Positions 57,310-64,000 of a stretch of DNA of 64,000 bases are shown one piece after another (the stretch's first letter is position 1; every line of letters begins with the position of its first letter). Both the position numbers and the translations under genes were made by a program. The stretch spans positions 62,001 through 126,000 of the forward strand of contig NZ_JAHKRS010000003.1 of assembly GCF_018863235.1 (NCBI RefSeq). The letters are read 5' to 3'. The notes under the pieces are model-generated. The model was not told the DNA's origin, did not search any database, and saw only the letters and a program-made list of their open reading frames with translations. The stretch comes from Pseudomaricurvus albidus. Its GTDB lineage: Bacteria > Pseudomonadota > Gammaproteobacteria > Pseudomonadales > Cellvibrionaceae.

Positions 57310-58365
57310 TTAAGCTTTATTGAAGTCCAGCATACGCTGAAGAGGCTTCATTGCCCGCTGGCGCAGATCTTCATCCACAAAGATTTCGCAGCCTTCGCCA
57401 TTGATCAATACACTTTTCAGATTATCCAGCGCATTCATTGCCATCCATGGACAGTTGGCGCAGCTACGACAGGTAGCGCCATTACCGGCAGTTGGCGCAA
57501 TAATCAGCTCTTTTTCCGGAGCCAATTGCTGCATCTTGTAGAAAATCCCCTGATCCGTCGCCACGATAAACTGCTTGTTCGGCATGGTCTGGGCGGCTTT
57601 AATAAGCTGCGAGGTCGAACCTGCCACATCGGCAATGTCCACCACGCTTTCCGGAGATTCCGGATGCACCAGCACAGCGGCGTCCGGGTATTTTGCTTTC
57701 AGATCCAAAACGCCCTGCGCCTTGAATTCCTCGTGCACGATACAGGCACTGTCCCACAACAGCACATCAGCACCAGTCTGCTTCTGCACATAGCGACCCA
57801 AATGCTTATCTGGGGCCCAAAGGATTTTCTCTCCCTGGGAGTCAAGATATTCGACAACATCCAGAGCAATACTTGAGGTTACCACCCAGTCGGCACGGGC
57901 TTTTACCGCCGCCGAGGTATTGGCGTACACCACGACGGTACGGTCGGGGTGCTGATCGCAGAAGTCAGAGAACTCGTCAGCAGGACAACCCAAATCCAAA
58001 GAGCAGGTAGCCTCCAGAGTCGGCATCAAAACTCGCTTCTCAGGAGTGAGGATTTTTGCGGTTTCACCCATAAATTTAACGCCAGCCACGATCAGGGTTT
58101 CCGCATCGTGCTGTTTGCCAAATCGCGCCATTTCCAGCGAGTCAGAGACACAACCGCCAGTCTCTTCTGCCAGAGCCTGAATCACAGGATCGGTGTAGTA
58201 GTGAGCCACCAGCACCGCGTTCTGCTCTTTAAGCAGACGCTTGATATCGCTCTTGTAGGACTCCTGCTCGGCCTCGCTCATCACAGAGGAAGGCACTGTC
58301 GCAAAATGCTCACGCACCAGTTCGCGGGCATCTTCTTTGGAAGGTACTTTTTCAATGACAGTCAT
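57310..58365 (-). CDS. nadA: Quinolinate synthase A
   Basis: A 351-residue 4Fe-4S enzyme. Cysteines in [10 protein letters not shown] and [12 protein letters not shown] supply the cluster, with [11 protein letters not shown] and HPESPES at the active site. It condenses iminoaspartate and dihydroxyacetone phosphate in NAD synthesis. It lies downstream of the tRNA-Lys genes, the usual order in Pseudomonas. A strong terminator separates it from them. Confidence 0.97.
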   Translation of the reverse strand: MTVIEKVPSKEDARELVREHFATVPSSVMSEAEQESYKSDIKRLLKEQNAVLVAHYYTDPVIQALAEETGGCVSDSLEMARFGKQHDAETLIVAGVKFMGETAKILTPEKRVLMPTLEATCSLDLGCPADEFSDFCDQHPDRTVVVYANTSAAVKARADWVVTSSIALDVVEYLDSQGEKILWAPDKHLGRYVQKQTGADVLLWDSACIVHEEFKAQGVLDLKAKYPDAAVLVHPESPESVVDIADVAGSTSQLIKAAQTMPNKQFIVATDQGIFYKMQQLAPEKELIIAPTAGNGATCRSCANCPWMAMNALDNLKSVLINGEGCEIFVDEDLRQRAMKPLQRMLDFNKA

Positions 58366-58626
58366 GGCTCAATCCGACTAACCTTTTTCGAGCCGGGCAT
58401 TTTAACATATTGGCAATAAATCGTCGCTAATATATGGCGTCATCTGACTACTTTTTGATCACGCCAACCCCGACCAGATGATACATGGCACACTCATCAC
58501 CAGAACGAAAAAGATAAATTCCGAAAAAACCCCATTCGAAATAAAGTTTTTGCTAAAGAATCGGATATGCCGATAAAGCTTTCTAATGATAATTTGAGCG
58601 ATTCGCCCCAGCTAAGAGACAACCCC
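58366..58626. other. Gap between nadA and the tRNA terminator
   Basis: No gene is seen; it must contain the nadA promoter. Only short AT-rich stretches are visible. Confidence 0.5.
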
Positions 58627-58671
58627 ATAAACGAAAAAAGGCCACCCTATGGGTGGCCTTTTTTCGTTTAT
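58627..58671 (-). terminator. Long perfect terminator hairpin after the tRNA-Lys genes
   Basis: A perfect 21-bp stem with a TAT loop. The inner arms are AAGGCCACCC and GGGTGGCCTT, and the outer part is an A/T run, so T-rich stretches lie on both strands. It begins 2 bp after the CCA end of the second tRNA. Confidence 0.9.
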
Positions 58672-58672
58672 A

Positions 58673-58748
58673 TGGTGGGTCGTACTGGATTCGAACCAGT
58701 GACCAATTGGTTAAAAGCCAACTGCTCTACCAACTGAGCTAACGACCC
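58673..58748 (-). tRNA. tRNA-Lys (TTT), second copy
   Basis: 76 nt including encoded CCA. The acceptor stem GGGTCGT pairs with ACGACCC; the anticodon loop CTTTTAA gives TTT. The T loop has TTCGAATC. The sequence is identical to the upstream copy. Confidence 0.98.
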
Positions 58749-58873
58749 TAAATCGTTTGTACCTGCTTCATCAAAAGCAAGGAACACTTACAGCTCTCAA
58801 ATTGTGATTAAGGCTGCAATCTCAGCAGCCTTAATGTGTGCACAGATGGCTCAGTATCATTGTGCGCCTTGTA

Positions 58874-58949
58874 TGGTGGGTCGTACTGGATTCGAACCAG
58901 TGACCAATTGGTTAAAAGCCAACTGCTCTACCAACTGAGCTAACGACCC
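58874..58949 (-). tRNA. tRNA-Lys (TTT), first copy
   Basis: 76 nt, identical in sequence to the copy at 58673-58748, 125 bp away. It is the promoter-proximal gene and also encodes CCA. Confidence 0.98.
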
Positions 58950-58962
58950 AAAGGAGGCGCAT

Positions 58963-58990
58963 ATAATAGTGATTTCGAATCAAAAAACAA
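58963..58990 (-). promoter_or_regulatory. tRNA-Lys promoter
   Basis: On the minus strand TTGTTT (58990-58985), a 16-bp spacer and TATTAT (58968-58963) are followed by ATGCGCCTCC. The GC-rich stretch after the -10 is the discriminator of stringently controlled stable RNA promoters. Confidence 0.65.
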
Positions 58991-59062
58991 GCGCTTTTTT
59001 GTATTTATTCCCACGGATTGTTGTCTATAAACAAAGGCTTAAGGTCTCAAGGCCAAATTCGG

Positions 59063-59740
59063 TCAATCCCGGTACCGGGTTGGGTCTTCCAGGCCGGCTT
59101 CCACAAAGCCCTGACGCCTTAATCTACAGCTGTCACACTTACCGCAGGCCCTGCCCTCGTCATCGGCCTGATAGCAGGAAACCGTCTGACTGTAATCGAC
59201 CCCCAGAGCCATGCCTCTGGTGACAATCTCTGCCTTGGTCAAATCAATCAGAGGCGCCTTGATGGATAGACCACGGCCCTCAACGCCCGCTTTGGTCGCC
59301 AGATTGGCCATTGTTTCAAATGCACTGATGTACTCCGGACGACAATCCGGATAGCCGGAATAATCCACGGCGTTCACACCCACAAAAATTACCTGAGCAT
59401 CCAGCACTTCTGCCCAACCCAGGGCAATCGACAGGAATACGGTATTGCGCGCAGGAACATAGGTAATCGGAATTCCTTCGGTCTCCTCCTCTGGAACGGC
59501 GATATTAGTGTCAGTAAGTGCCGACCCGCCAATTGTTCCCAAATCCAGCTTGACCACCTTGTGAGCGACTGCCCCCATCGTCCTGGCGGTATGCTCTGCA
59601 GCCTTCAGCTCGGTTCTGTGACGCTGGCCGTAATCAAAACTCAGGGTATAGCAGTCGTACCCCTCTTGCTGAGCCATAGCCAATACCGTGGTGGAATCCA
59701 AACCACCCGAGACCAACACTACTGCTTTTGGGTTTGTCAT
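59063..59740 (-). CDS. queC: 7-cyano-7-deazaguanine synthase
   Basis: A 225-residue PP-loop ATPase. SGGLDST at 11-17 binds [23 protein letters not shown] is the family centre, and [14 protein letters not shown] near the end holds zinc cysteines. It converts CDG to preQ0 in queuosine synthesis. Its ATG overlaps the preceding binding-protein gene by 4 bp. Confidence 0.97.
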   Translation of the reverse strand: MTNPKAVVLVSGGLDSTTVLAMAQQEGYDCYTLSFDYGQRHRTELKAAEHTARTMGAVAHKVVKLDLGTIGGSALTDTNIAVPEEETEGIPITYVPARNTVFLSIALGWAEVLDAQVIFVGVNAVDYSGYPDCRPEYISAFETMANLATKAGVEGRGLSIKAPLIDLTKAEIVTRGMALGVDYSQTVSCYQADDEGRACGKCDSCRLRRQGFVEAGLEDPTRYRD

Positions 59741-60555
59741 AAGGCCCTCTTACTTCGTATTTCTTGACGACTTTTAATGAATTCCTGCGCTGGCTTTGAG
59801 GTGAGCGCATCGATAACCCACTGATGCCGACTTTCAAAAATCCTTTCCAATTCACCATCTTTCTTCATGTCTTGCAACGCCTGCTGATACACCTTCAACA
59901 ATCCCTGATTCGACGATTGTCTGGACATGTACAGACCAACCCGGGTCTCTCCCAACACCCGAACCAACTCCAGCTGTTCAGCCCCCAACTGCATATCCCT
60001 CAGGGCCCATTCAAACGCATCTTCCGTACCAACCATGATATCGATGCGCTTTTTTAACAGCATCTCCAACCCCTGCTCCATGTTGTTCACCGGGAAGAGA
60101 TTCAGGCTTTTTCTGTCCCGCCTTGTGAGATCGTAATCAGAGCCACGGATATACCCCAACCTCAGACCACCACGAAGCGGAGGCTGATACTGCGATGCCT
60201 CTCCCTGGCGAGCGACCATCAGTACCTGACTGCGGGATACACCTCCCACCAGAATAGCGGTTTTAGCTACGGATGGGCTTTCGAACGCCACCGCAAAGTC
60301 CACATAACCACTTTTTAGCGACTGCAGCGCTCGGGGATAAGGCTGTAAAATATTGGTATAAGCAATACCTGTGTAGGAAGCCAGGGACCGGGAAAACTCA
60401 ATCAGAAGACCCTGCTCACTTCCACTCTCGCCCTTATAGACCCAGGGTGTGACGGTCCCTGCGGCAAAACGCACAACGGTTGGTGACTCCCGTTCCGCCG
60501 CAAAGGAAATCAAAGACCACACACCACACATCACTAGAACGAGAATACGCAGCAT
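59737..60555 (-). CDS. Periplasmic substrate-binding protein (SBP family 3-like)
   Basis: A 272-residue protein with a signal peptide ([17 protein letters not shown]). The core [19 protein letters not shown] and [13 protein letters not shown] follow the two-lobed family 3 pattern. No permease or ATPase is nearby, so it may serve a sensor or a distant transporter. It lies 8 bp after queE and overlaps queC by 4 bp. In most relatives queE and queC are adjacent, so this gene is inserted between them. The ligand is unknown. Confidence 0.8.
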   Translation of the reverse strand: MLRILVLVMCGVWSLISFAAERESPTVVRFAAGTVTPWVYKGESGSEQGLLIEFSRSLASYTGIAYTNILQPYPRALQSLKSGYVDFAVAFESPSVAKTAILVGGVSRSQVLMVARQGEASQYQPPLRGGLRLGYIRGSDYDLTRRDRKSLNLFPVNNMEQGLEMLLKKRIDIMVGTEDAFEWALRDMQLGAEQLELVRVLGETRVGLYMSRQSSNQGLLKVYQQALQDMKKDGELERIFESRHQWVIDALTSKPAQEFIKSRQEIRSKRAL

Positions 60556-60563
60556 AGCGGACC

Positions 60564-61214
60564 TTAATAACCGGGAGCATCGTCCCAGAGAATTTTGTGT
60601 AATTGCAGCTGGTAACGAACCGGTAGATTGTCTGAGACAATCCAGTCCGCCAGCTCACGTTGGGAGATTTGGCCGAAACTCGGGGAAAACAGCACTTCAC
60701 CCACTCGCCCCACCAGACCCAACTCATCAACTTTCAGGCGCGCCCACTCATAATCCTGACGATCGCAAATCACAAACTTCACCTGGTCGTTAGCACCCAG
60801 GATAGGCATATTGTCATACAAATTACGTGAAGACTCTCCGGATGCCGGGGTTTTCAGATCGACAACGCGACTGACTCTGGCATCCACATCTCCCACCGGC
60901 ATGGCGCCACTGGTCTCAAGAGAAACATCATAACCCTCGTCACACAAGGCCGTAAGAAGCGGCAGGCAATTTGGCTGAGCCAGGGGTTCGCCCCCGGTGA
61001 CACAGACATACCGGGGGCTATAGCTTTTAACCTTTTCGAGAATATCCTTCAGGGTCATACGCTCACCGCCAAAGAAGGCATACTCGGAATCGCAATACTG
61101 ACACCGCAAAGGGCAACCCGTCAGGCGCACAAAGACCGTAGGAAACCCCACAGTACGAGCCTCCCCCTGCAGGGAGTAAAAAATTTCTGTGATGCGGAGC
61201 GATGCATCTGCCAT
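60564..61214 (-). CDS. queE: 7-carboxy-7-deazaguanine synthase
   Basis: A 216-residue radical SAM enzyme. The cluster motif CPLRCQYCD (Cx3Cx2C) lies near residue 34, VTGGEPLAQPNCLPLL near 74, and a conserved DLKTPASGES later. It forms CDG from carboxytetrahydropterin, the step before QueC. It is 205 bp downstream of cpoB. Confidence 0.95.
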   Translation of the reverse strand: MADASLRITEIFYSLQGEARTVGFPTVFVRLTGCPLRCQYCDSEYAFFGGERMTLKDILEKVKSYSPRYVCVTGGEPLAQPNCLPLLTALCDEGYDVSLETSGAMPVGDVDARVSRVVDLKTPASGESSRNLYDNMPILGANDQVKFVICDRQDYEWARLKVDELGLVGRVGEVLFSPSFGQISQRELADWIVSDNLPVRYQLQLHKILWDDAPGY

Positions 61215-61365
61215 GGAAAAGGCCGCCTAACGATCAAAAGGGGGCGGATTTTAACCAATCTGGACAATTTACGCGAGAGCCAAGTCCTTCCTCCAGAAGA
61301 AATGGTACGTTTAGAGCATAAATATCGGAGGCTTTCCGGGAATCAAGGCCGTCGGCCAGAAAACA

Positions 61366-61393
61366 AAAAGGCCAGCGTCAATGCTGGCCTTTT
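61366..61393 (-). terminator. Terminator after cpoB
   Basis: AAAAGGCCAGC, GTCAAT and GCTGGCCTTTT form an 11-bp stem with a T-run on each strand. It lies 27 bp past the cpoB stop, ending the tol unit. Confidence 0.85.
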
Positions 61394-61419
61394 ACATCAA
61401 CAAACAAGCCGTTTGGACA

Positions 61420-62337
61420 CTACATGCCTGACAAATAGTTAGACGCCAACCGTGCCGCATTGGTATTGGCATTGTTTGCCACCACTTCCTTGAGCAGTGA
61501 GCGGGCTTTATCCGCATCTCCCAGCTTGTCGTAGACCGTGCCCAGTTTGTACATGGCGTCCGGCGTTTTGGCGTGATCCGGATGCTCGCTCAGCAAGCGA
61601 CTGAACCATGAACGGGACTTTTCCAGATCGCCCTGTAACAGACAGATCTCACCCAGCCAATATTGACTGTTGGCAGCATATCGACCATCAGGAAAGTTGG
61701 TAAGATACTGATTAAAGGCAACCACCGCCTGATCGTAATTTTTTTGTCTGAGCACCAAATCAATCGCGTCGCGATAACTTTGCATCTCATCAGCATCGGC
61801 GGCCGGAGCGGATGCCGAACCACCTGATGCGCTATCACCTGCCGAGGAAGCATCATCTCCCTGTGACCCACCAGGTACCGATGAAACCGGTTTACCACCC
61901 AGCTCTGTCAAGCGGCGATCCAAATTCAGATAATCATCGAGGCGCTGCTGTTTCAGGCGCTTAAGTTCATAGCCCTGTTCTTCAACCATACCCCGCAGCT
62001 CGGAGACTTCTTGCTGCAAAGCCTGTACCTTGTAGAACAACTCACTTTGGCTGGTCGCAGCAGGAGGCTGACCTGACATCGCACCCGAGGCATCGGCCAT
62101 CATTGGCGAAGAAGCATTGATATTCTGGACAGTCGCACCCTGAGTTTGTACAGAAGCATCCCGGGTTTTCGTCAAAAGACGATTGGGGGAATCCACCACC
62201 TGCACCTGAGCACTGACTGACGGAACTCCAAGTACAACTCCGACAACAAAGGGAGTCGTGACAGAAAGAACCGCTTTGCGTAGAAACGAAGAAACCGCAG
62301 TCGTTACGACTGCGGTTTTAGGCTTTTTAACCATCAT
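61420..62337 (-). CDS. cpoB: Cell division coordinator CpoB
   Basis: A 305-residue periplasmic protein. A signal peptide of about 44 residues ends at VSAQVQVVDS. A coiled coil (YKVQALQQEVSELRGMVEEQ onward) mediates trimerisation, a Ser/Gly/Ala linker follows, and TPR repeats begin at about residue 190. CpoB links peptidoglycan synthesis by PBP1B to Tol-Pal constriction. It lies 9 bp after pal. Confidence 0.95.
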   Translation of the reverse strand: MMVKKPKTAVVTTAVSSFLRKAVLSVTTPFVVGVVLGVPSVSAQVQVVDSPNRLLTKTRDASVQTQGATVQNINASSPMMADASGAMSGQPPAATSQSELFYKVQALQQEVSELRGMVEEQGYELKRLKQQRLDDYLNLDRRLTELGGKPVSSVPGGSQGDDASSAGDSASGGSASAPAADADEMQSYRDAIDLVLRQKNYDQAVVAFNQYLTNFPDGRYAANSQYWLGEICLLQGDLEKSRSWFSRLLSEHPDHAKTPDAMYKLGTVYDKLGDADKARSLLKEVVANNANTNAARLASNYLSGM

Positions 62338-62346
62338 GGCTTGAAA

Positions 62347-62838
62347 TTACTTCAGCTCAACACGACGGTTTTGGCTGTAAGCAGACTCGTTGCTGCCCAT
62401 AGAAGCCGGATACTCTTCACCGTAACTAACAGTCTCGATCAGAGTAGAGTCAACACCTTGCAGAACCAGGAAGTCGCGAACGGCTTTGGCACGACGCTCA
62501 CCCAGAGCCATGTTGTACTCGCGAGTACCACGCTCATCAGTGTGGCCTTCCAGACGAACAGATCTTGGAGCCGCTTTCAATTGAGCTGCGTGAGCAGTCA
62601 GAGTAGCACGAGCATCAGCAGTCAGGCTTGACTGGTCGAAACCGAAGTAGAAGATGGTATCCAGTACTGGCGCCTCTTCCATGGTGTCAGTTGAAGAGGT
62701 GTCGGTTGTTTGAGCCGTGCCGGTCATTGCATCATTTGCAGATGAATCCTGATCCGTTGTGGAGGTACTGGAACAGCCAGCCAGAGCTGCCATAATCAGT
62801 GCCAAAGTAAGGCTTTTCTTCAATCCTGTAGAAAGCAT
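62347..62838 (-). CDS. pal: Peptidoglycan-associated lipoprotein
   Basis: A 163-residue lipoprotein. The lipobox is LAGC near residue 22. After an acidic Ser/Thr linker the OmpA domain has FYFGFDQSSLTADARATL, LEGHTDERGTREYNMALGER and SQNRRVELK. It binds peptidoglycan and TolB. It lies between tolB and cpoB. Confidence 0.98.
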   Translation of the reverse strand: MLSTGLKKSLTLALIMAALAGCSSTSTTDQDSSANDAMTGTAQTTDTSSTDTMEEAPVLDTIFYFGFDQSSLTADARATLTAHAAQLKAAPRSVRLEGHTDERGTREYNMALGERRAKAVRDFLVLQGVDSTLIETVSYGEEYPASMGSNESAYSQNRRVELK

Positions 62839-62955
62839 ATCTAACTCCTAATGAGAGATTTATCGTTGGAACATTAAAGGTCGCAACAGGGCTCAGGTTA
62901 AAATTATCCGACAGAATATAACCTGAATCCGTTTTCAACAACATTTAATGTATTT

Positions 62956-64000
62956 TTAATAATAAGGTGACCAGCTTGGCTCCCGAACATCTCCTTCTTT
63001 AGACGGCAGCCTGAATTTCACTCCAGCATCCAGTGAGACCGCAGCAAGAATGCCTTTACCCTGATGCTTTGTCGCATACATCAACATAGCGCCATTGGGT
63101 GCGATACTCGGAGACTCGTCCAGATGAGTTTCCGTCAAGATTCGAAGATCACCACTGGCAATATCCTGAGTGGCAATATGAAATACACCATTGTGACGAT
63201 GCACCATCACCAGTGTTTTACCATCCGGTGAGACTCTCGCTCTGGCGTTATAATCACCCTCGAAGGTTAAGCGTTCTATGCGGCCACTGGCAAGTGTTAC
63301 TTGATAAATCTGGGGCTTACCACCCCGGTCTGACGTAAAAGTGAGACTTTTTCCATCTTTCATCCAGCTTGGCTCAGTGTCGATGGAGAAGTGTTTTGTC
63401 ACTCTCGTAAACTGACCTGATGCAATATCGAGCGTGTAGATTTCCGGGTTGCCATCTTTCGACAAGACTAAAGCCAGCTTTTTACCATCCGGCGACCAGG
63501 CCGGGGCACCGTTCAAACCTTTAAAGTTGGTTAACTGTTGACGCTCGCCCGTTGCGAGCACCTGACGGAAGATCGCTGGACGACCGGTTTCAAACGATAC
63601 GTAGGCAACCTGCTTACCATCCGGTGACCAGACGGGTGACATAATCGGCTGCCTGGATTCGAGAAGTAAACGCTCACGCGCACCGTCGGCATCGGATTGC
63701 ATAAGGCGAAACTTTTCATTGCCGAATGCTTCGACATAAATCATCTTGGTCGAAAACGCCCCGCGAATTCCGGTAACCGCTTCATACACAGCATCACTCA
63801 CAGCGTGAGCCAGATCTCTCAGGTTATTGGGTCCGCCTGTGACATTGCGCTGCAATATTTTTTTCTGCGACAGCACATCGAACAACTGATAATCCAGCGA
63901 ATAGCCGCCGGTGGGCGTCTGACTGAGACGACTCAGCACCAGGTACTCGGATCCCAACACCCGCCAATCCCGATAAAAGACATCCGCTTCTGTGCGAGGG
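62956..64000 (-). CDS. tolB: Tol-Pal system protein TolB (N-terminus beyond window)
   Basis: 348 residues are present; the start lies past the right edge. The visible part has the end of the N-terminal domain ([15 protein letters not shown]) and a six-bladed propeller with repeats such as [31 protein letters not shown] and [13 protein letters not shown]. It binds Pal and TolA in the periplasm. An AT-rich gap of 117 bp separates it from pal. Confidence 0.96.
   Translation of the reverse strand, partial: PRTEADVFYRDWRVLGSEYLVLSRLSQTPTGGYSLDYQLFDVLSQKKILQRNVTGGPNNLRDLAHAVSDAVYEAVTGIRGAFSTKMIYVEAFGNEKFRLMQSDADGARERLLLESRQPIMSPVWSPDGKQVAYVSFETGRPAIFRQVLATGERQQLTNFKGLNGAPAWSPDGKKLALVLSKDGNPEIYTLDIASGQFTRVTKHFSIDTEPSWMKDGKSLTFTSDRGGKPQIYQVTLASGRIERLTFEGDYNARARVSPDGKTLVMVHRHNGVFHIATQDIASGDLRILTETHLDESPSIAPNGAMLMYATKHQGKGILAAVSLDAGVKFRLPSKEGDVREPSWSPYY

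Overview
The window is bacterial chromosome from a gammaproteobacterium, most like the marine, aerobic, lipid-degrading lineages around Cellvibrionales and Pseudomonadales. Support comes from tolB-pal-cpoB-queE-queC-tRNA-Lys-nadA, aceE-aceF with a homodimeric E1, dapA-bamC, BepA beside a TusA-like protein and PerM, FabV, MiaE and SlyX. The species cannot be fixed from the sequence. About 58 protein genes and two tRNA genes are supported. No insertion sequence, prophage or CRISPR array is seen.

Positions 1-15494 hold a catabolic island. It contains a TonB-dependent outer-membrane receptor cut by the window edge, two MFS carriers (one of the GPH symporter type), three acyl-CoA dehydrogenases, an acyl-CoA thioesterase II, an SDR dehydrogenase, a carboxymuconolactone decarboxylase-like protein, an AMP-forming acyl-CoA ligase and a 3-hydroxyacyl-CoA dehydrogenase without a hydratase domain. 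Together they read as import, CoA activation and side-chain beta-oxidation of a bulky hydrophobic carboxylic acid such as a steroid or terpenoid. The substrate is not shown, and a hydratase and thiolase are missing here.

Positions 15495-35700 are mixed housekeeping. In order they carry an ELM1-family GT-B-like protein, a DUF2058 protein, a FetB permease without FetA, YceI, moaCDE with a hotdog thioesterase, rsmJ, an OmpA lipoprotein, a leucine-rich-repeat lipoprotein, a PilZ protein, a gene-free block with DnaA-box-like sites, dapA-bamC-MBL, an aldo-keto reductase, fabV, miaE, a GT2-like protein and a membrane-anchored glutamate-synthase-like protein.

Positions 35700-53200 hold aceEF, an M16 protease, PerM-like, TusA-like, BepA-like, slyX, a family VIII serine hydrolase, a PlcP-like metallophosphoesterase, a voltage-gated K+ channel, several small proteins and accA. 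Positions 53496-64000 hold dnaE, nadA, two identical tRNA-Lys genes, queC, a periplasmic binding protein, queE, cpoB, pal and partial tolB.

The most interesting signal is regulatory. Two unlinked genes have arrays of 7-bp motifs repeated at exactly 11 bp, the layout of Pho boxes. Three CTGACAC copies lie upstream of the ELM1-like gene (15601-15629), and six xxGTCAC-type copies lie upstream of the PlcP-like gene (48487-48548). PlcP is the phospholipase C used by marine bacteria to remodel lipids under phosphate starvation. The ELM1 family has a glycosyltransferase-like fold, so this pair may be an undescribed version of the PlcP/Agt pathway.
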